A stretch of 64,000 nucleotides of DNA from Pseudomonas paraeruginosa PA7 (GTDB lineage: Bacteria > Pseudomonadota > Gammaproteobacteria > Pseudomonadales > Pseudomonadaceae), in the NCBI RefSeq assembly GCF_000017205.1, contig NC_009656.1:5506001-5570000 (forward strand), written 5' to 3'. The notes under the pieces are model-generated. The model saw only the letters and a program-made list of their open reading frames with translations, did not search any database and had not been told where the DNA came from. Position 1 is the stretch's first letter, and every line of letters begins with the position of its first letter. Below, piece by piece: positions 58,788 to 64,000 of the stretch. A program made the position numbers and the translations under genes.

Positions 58788-59400
58788 TCTCGTCATCCAG
58801 ATTGGTATTGTCCCAGATCAGCCGGGGATCGAAAGTCACGGCGGCCAGCATGGTGAGAACCACCAAGCTGGCGAAGGCGGCGGCGCCGAGGTTGGCCTCG
58901 ATGCTCGCCAGGTTGCCGAAGTTCACCAGCGCCACGAGGATGGCGATGACGAAGATATCGAGCATCGACCAGCGCCCGATCCACTCGATGAAACGGTACA
59001 TCAGGATCCGTTGGCGTGCCGACATCGGCTGGTGCCGCTGCACCGAGTAGAGGAGCAGGGCGATGCCCACCAGCTTGAAGGTCGGCACCAGGATGCTGGC
59101 GACGAACACCACCATGGCGATCGGGAACATGTCGGCGTGCACCAGTTCGACCACGCCCTCCATGATGGTGGCGGGCATCCCGCTGCCGAAGAGGTTGACC
59201 GTCATGATCGGCAGCAGGTTGGCGGGGATGTAGAGGATCGCCGCGGTGATCAGCAACGCCCAGGTCCGCGTCAGGCTGTTCGGGCGCCGGGCGTGCAGCG
59301 TCGCGCCGCAGCGGCTGCAGCGTGGGTGTTCGCTCGCGTCGGCACGATTCAACTGGTGGCATTCGCCGCACACCAGGATCCCGGCATCAAGGGCGCGCAT
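58780..59400 (-). CDS. LetA/PqiA-like membrane protein, C-terminal half as separate gene
   Basis: 206 residues starting MRALDAGILVCGECHQLNRA. A zinc ribbon (CGECHQLN ... CSRCGATLH) is followed by four membrane helices (ALLITAAILYIPANLLPIMT; PIAMVVFVASILVPTFKLVG; others). E. coli LetA/PqiA carries two such units in one chain of about 420 residues. Here the two units are separate proteins. It overlaps the upstream half by 14 bp in another frame and the MCE gene by 8 bp. Confidence 0.85.
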   Translation of the reverse strand: MRALDAGILVCGECHQLNRADASEHPRCSRCGATLHARRPNSLTRTWALLITAAILYIPANLLPIMTVNLFGSGMPATIMEGVVELVHADMFPIAMVVFVASILVPTFKLVGIALLLYSVQRHQPMSARQRILMYRFIEWIGRWSMLDIFVIAILVALVNFGNLASIEANLGAAAFASLVVLTMLAAVTFDPRLIWDNTNLDDEND

Positions 59401-60043
59401 CGTCGTCCTCGCCTCCCAGCGCTTCCCACACCTGGTGCGGCGACATGGTGACCTCCAGCCAGACCTGGGTGAACAGCAGTGCCACGAAGCAGGCCAGGCC
59501 GATACCCAGGCTGAGGTCGGCCATGTCGACCAGCTTGACGATGGATACCAGAATGCCCATGAGATAGACCTCCAGCATCCCCCATTCGCGCAAGTGGTGA
59601 TAGCCGCGATAGAGCAGCATGCCGGTATGCCGGGCAATGCCGAAGCGCACGCTGATCATCACCAGCAGTTGGCAGAGCAGCTTGATCAGCGGAATCACCA
59701 TGCTGCACAGGAATACCAGGATGGCGACGCCCTGCATGCCGCTGTCGTAGAGACCGAGGACACCCGTCCAGACCGTGTCGCTGCGGGTCTGGCCGAGCAG
59801 GCTGAGATTCATGATCGGCAGGAAGTTGGCCGGGATATAAAGGAAGAGCGCCGTCAGAACCAGTGCGAAGCAACGGCGTTTCCATTGATGGCGATGGGCA
59901 GCCAATTCGAAGCCGCAACGCGGGCAATTGGCTTTCTCGCCCGGACCGAGAGGCTCCCGGCGCATCAACAGGTCGCACTCGTGGCAGGCGACCAGTTCTT
60001 CCAGGGGAAGATCCTGCAGGCCACGGACATCGGTATCGGACAT
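59387..60043 (-). CDS. LetA/PqiA-like membrane protein, N-terminal half as separate gene
   Basis: 218 residues starting MSDTDVRGLQDLPLEELVAC. It has the same layout as its partner: zinc ribbon (CHECDLLM ... CPRCGFEL), then four helices (FALVLTALFLYIPANFLPIM; VAILVFLCSMVIPLIKLLCQ). It ends cleanly at TGA and the partner has its own ATG, so this looks like a natural gene split with coupled translation. The pair should form the inner-membrane part of the LetB tunnel. Confidence 0.85.
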   Translation of the reverse strand: MSDTDVRGLQDLPLEELVACHECDLLMRREPLGPGEKANCPRCGFELAAHRHQWKRRCFALVLTALFLYIPANFLPIMNLSLLGQTRSDTVWTGVLGLYDSGMQGVAILVFLCSMVIPLIKLLCQLLVMISVRFGIARHTGMLLYRGYHHLREWGMLEVYLMGILVSIVKLVDMADLSLGIGLACFVALLFTQVWLEVTMSPHQVWEALGGEDDDARP

Positions 60044-60199
60044 GAATGAGCTCGGCTGGATTTGTCGGCTATTGTAGACGAGCGCACCGTGCAAATCGCG
60101 CCCCTGAAGGCCTCGGAAGTACGCCGCCCGGCAGCTCTCGAAGTTTTTCGATTATCCTCCGCGGCGCCGCTCGCCTGCCACTTTTCCGCGCGCCAAAGC

Positions 60200-60231
60200 A
60201 AAACCCCCGGCCATTGCTGGCCAGGGGTTTT
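60200..60231 (-). terminator. rRNA operon terminator
   Basis: AAAACCCC and GGGGTTTT base a stem with inner GGCC pairs around ATTG. On the minus strand it follows 5S rRNA by about 10 bp and ends in a U-rich tract. Confidence 0.85.
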
Positions 60232-60240
60232 GGGATAGGA

Positions 60241-60358
60241 GCTTGACGATGACCTACTCTCACATGGGGAGACCCCACACTACCATCGGCGATGCGTCGT
60301 TTCACTTCTGAGTTCGGGAAGGGATCAGGTGGTTCCAACGCTCTATGATCGTCAAGCA
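60241..60358 (-). rRNA. rrf: 5S ribosomal RNA
   Basis: The minus strand starts TGCTTGACGATCATAGAGCG and ends GAGAGTAGGTCATCGTCAAG, the pseudomonad 5S sequence. The two ends pair as helix I. Last gene of the rrn operon. Confidence 0.95.
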
Positions 60359-60501
60359 ATTCGGTTGGATATCCGTTCGCTTGTGCTTACGTCTATCCGG
60401 ATTCAGGTATGTGATTTCAAGGTGTTTGCGGTTCATGCGAACTTTCGGTTCGTCGACTTCACCTTACAACACACAATCGTCAGATTGTTTGGGTGTTATA
60501 T

Positions 60502-63390
<2,889 letters not shown>

Positions 63391-63614
63391 ATATAACCCC
63401 AAGCAATCTGGTTATACTGTGAAGACGACATTCGCCGAAAATTCGCGCTTGAACTCGCAAATTTTACCTTGACTTGAATGATCACCAGTGAAAGAGATCA
63501 TTCAGTCTTACTTCTATCACATACCCGAATTTTTAAAGAACAGTTCTGGTGCAAAGACCAGAAATCAATGTTCATTCACGAACATTCATTTCTGAGCTTT
63601 CGACGATTGTTAGA
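63391..63614 (-). other. 23S-tRNA internal spacer
   Basis: About 220 bp of AT-rich spacer with long inverted repeats that flank the 23S rRNA (RNase III stem) and a candidate boxA-like antitermination stretch. No gene is present. Confidence 0.6.
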
Positions 63615-63690
63615 TGGTGGAGCCAAGGAGGATCGAACTCCTGACCTCCTGCGTGCAAAGCAGGCGCTCTCCCAGCTGAGCTATGGCCCC
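63615..63690 (-). tRNA. tRNA-Ala (UGC)
   Basis: 76 nt. On the minus strand it begins GGGGCCATAGCTCAGCTGGG and ends with encoded CCA; the anticodon loop reads TTTGCAC with TGC. Standard spacer tRNA of the rrn operon. Confidence 0.97.
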
Positions 63691-63718
63691 GTATCGGATC
63701 ACGCAGCACACCAACAAT

Positions 63719-63795
<77 letters not shown>

Positions 63796-63860
63796 AATCG
63801 TCTAACCAGTGAATCAAGCAATTCGTGTGGGAGCTTATGAAGAAGCTGGGATCTTCGATT

Positions 63861-64000
<140 letters not shown>

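Noticed and set aside
56424..58856. 810-codon plus-strand frame opposite the MCE gene
   Set aside because: Antisense shadow. The periodic pattern comes from the repeated MCE domains on the other strand.

Overview
The window reads as a Pseudomonas aeruginosa chromosome carrying a large accessory block. From about 35.4 kb to the right edge the gene order follows, as I remember it, the PAO1 stretch PA4674 to PA4690 plus an rRNA operon: higBA, a ChtA/IutA-type siderophore receptor, a beta-carbonic anhydrase, a C69 peptidase, rimI with a holD-like gene, mksFEB, hitAB, letA/letB-like genes, then 5S-23S-tRNA-Ala-tRNA-Ile-16S on the minus strand. A CoaB precursor with the Pf1 coat sequence and an elongator tRNA-Met used as att site support the same genus and species. 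Locus numbers are from memory, not from a search.

Region 1 (1 to about 18.7 kb) is foreign: a plasmid-like replicon carrying a rearranged class 1 integron. A Tn3-family transposase interrupts the 3'-conserved segment (orf5). sul1 is fused directly to the attI1 leader, so there are no cassettes and no qacEdelta1. intI1, a PcH1-type Pc promoter, a LexA box, both Tn402-type ends (IRi, IRt) and IS6100 are present. The 5-bp target duplication and a backbone gene split across IRi and IRt show the integron inserted once, and that one side was later inverted, most simply by IS6100. The backbone then holds a MOBQ relaxase with an oriT-like region, an 11-bp tandem array, a TraD/TraC-like protein, a DotA/TraY membrane protein, a run of small overlapping genes, a KfrA-like regulator, an iteron origin with two DnaA boxes, a TrfA-like initiator and an AlpA-like regulator.

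Region 2 (18.8 to 22.4 kb) is a secreted lipase, its membrane foldase and a divergent AraC-family regulator, placed directly upstream of tRNA-Met. Region 3 (22485 to 35417) is a complete Pf-type filamentous prophage between 82-bp direct repeats: TA pair, integrase, initiator, Zot-like assembly protein, coat and adsorption proteins, ssDNA-binding protein, Xis-like protein and repressor with four operator palindromes. At its right end is a cargo block with a secreted protein and a three-gene operon: membrane-anchored Mrr-type nuclease, ParA-like ATPase, nucleotidyl-cyclase-like protein. Region 4 (35.4 to 36.6 kb) holds higBA between the prophage attR, an integrase fragment and a third, decayed att copy. 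It mirrors the live prophage end and looks like the relic of an older Pf-like element.

Region 5 (36.8 to 64 kb) is core chromosome: iron uptake (ChtA-type receptor with a Fur-box palindrome, HitAB), condensin MksFEB, replication and ribosome-modification genes, a LetAB-type envelope lipid-transport system with LetA split in two, and the rrn operon. hitB carries an apparent 1-base deletion that removes its last membrane helix. The most notable signals are the attI1-sul1 fusion, the reconstructable integron inversion, the 11-bp array, the prophage cargo operon and the fossil-prophage origin of higBA.
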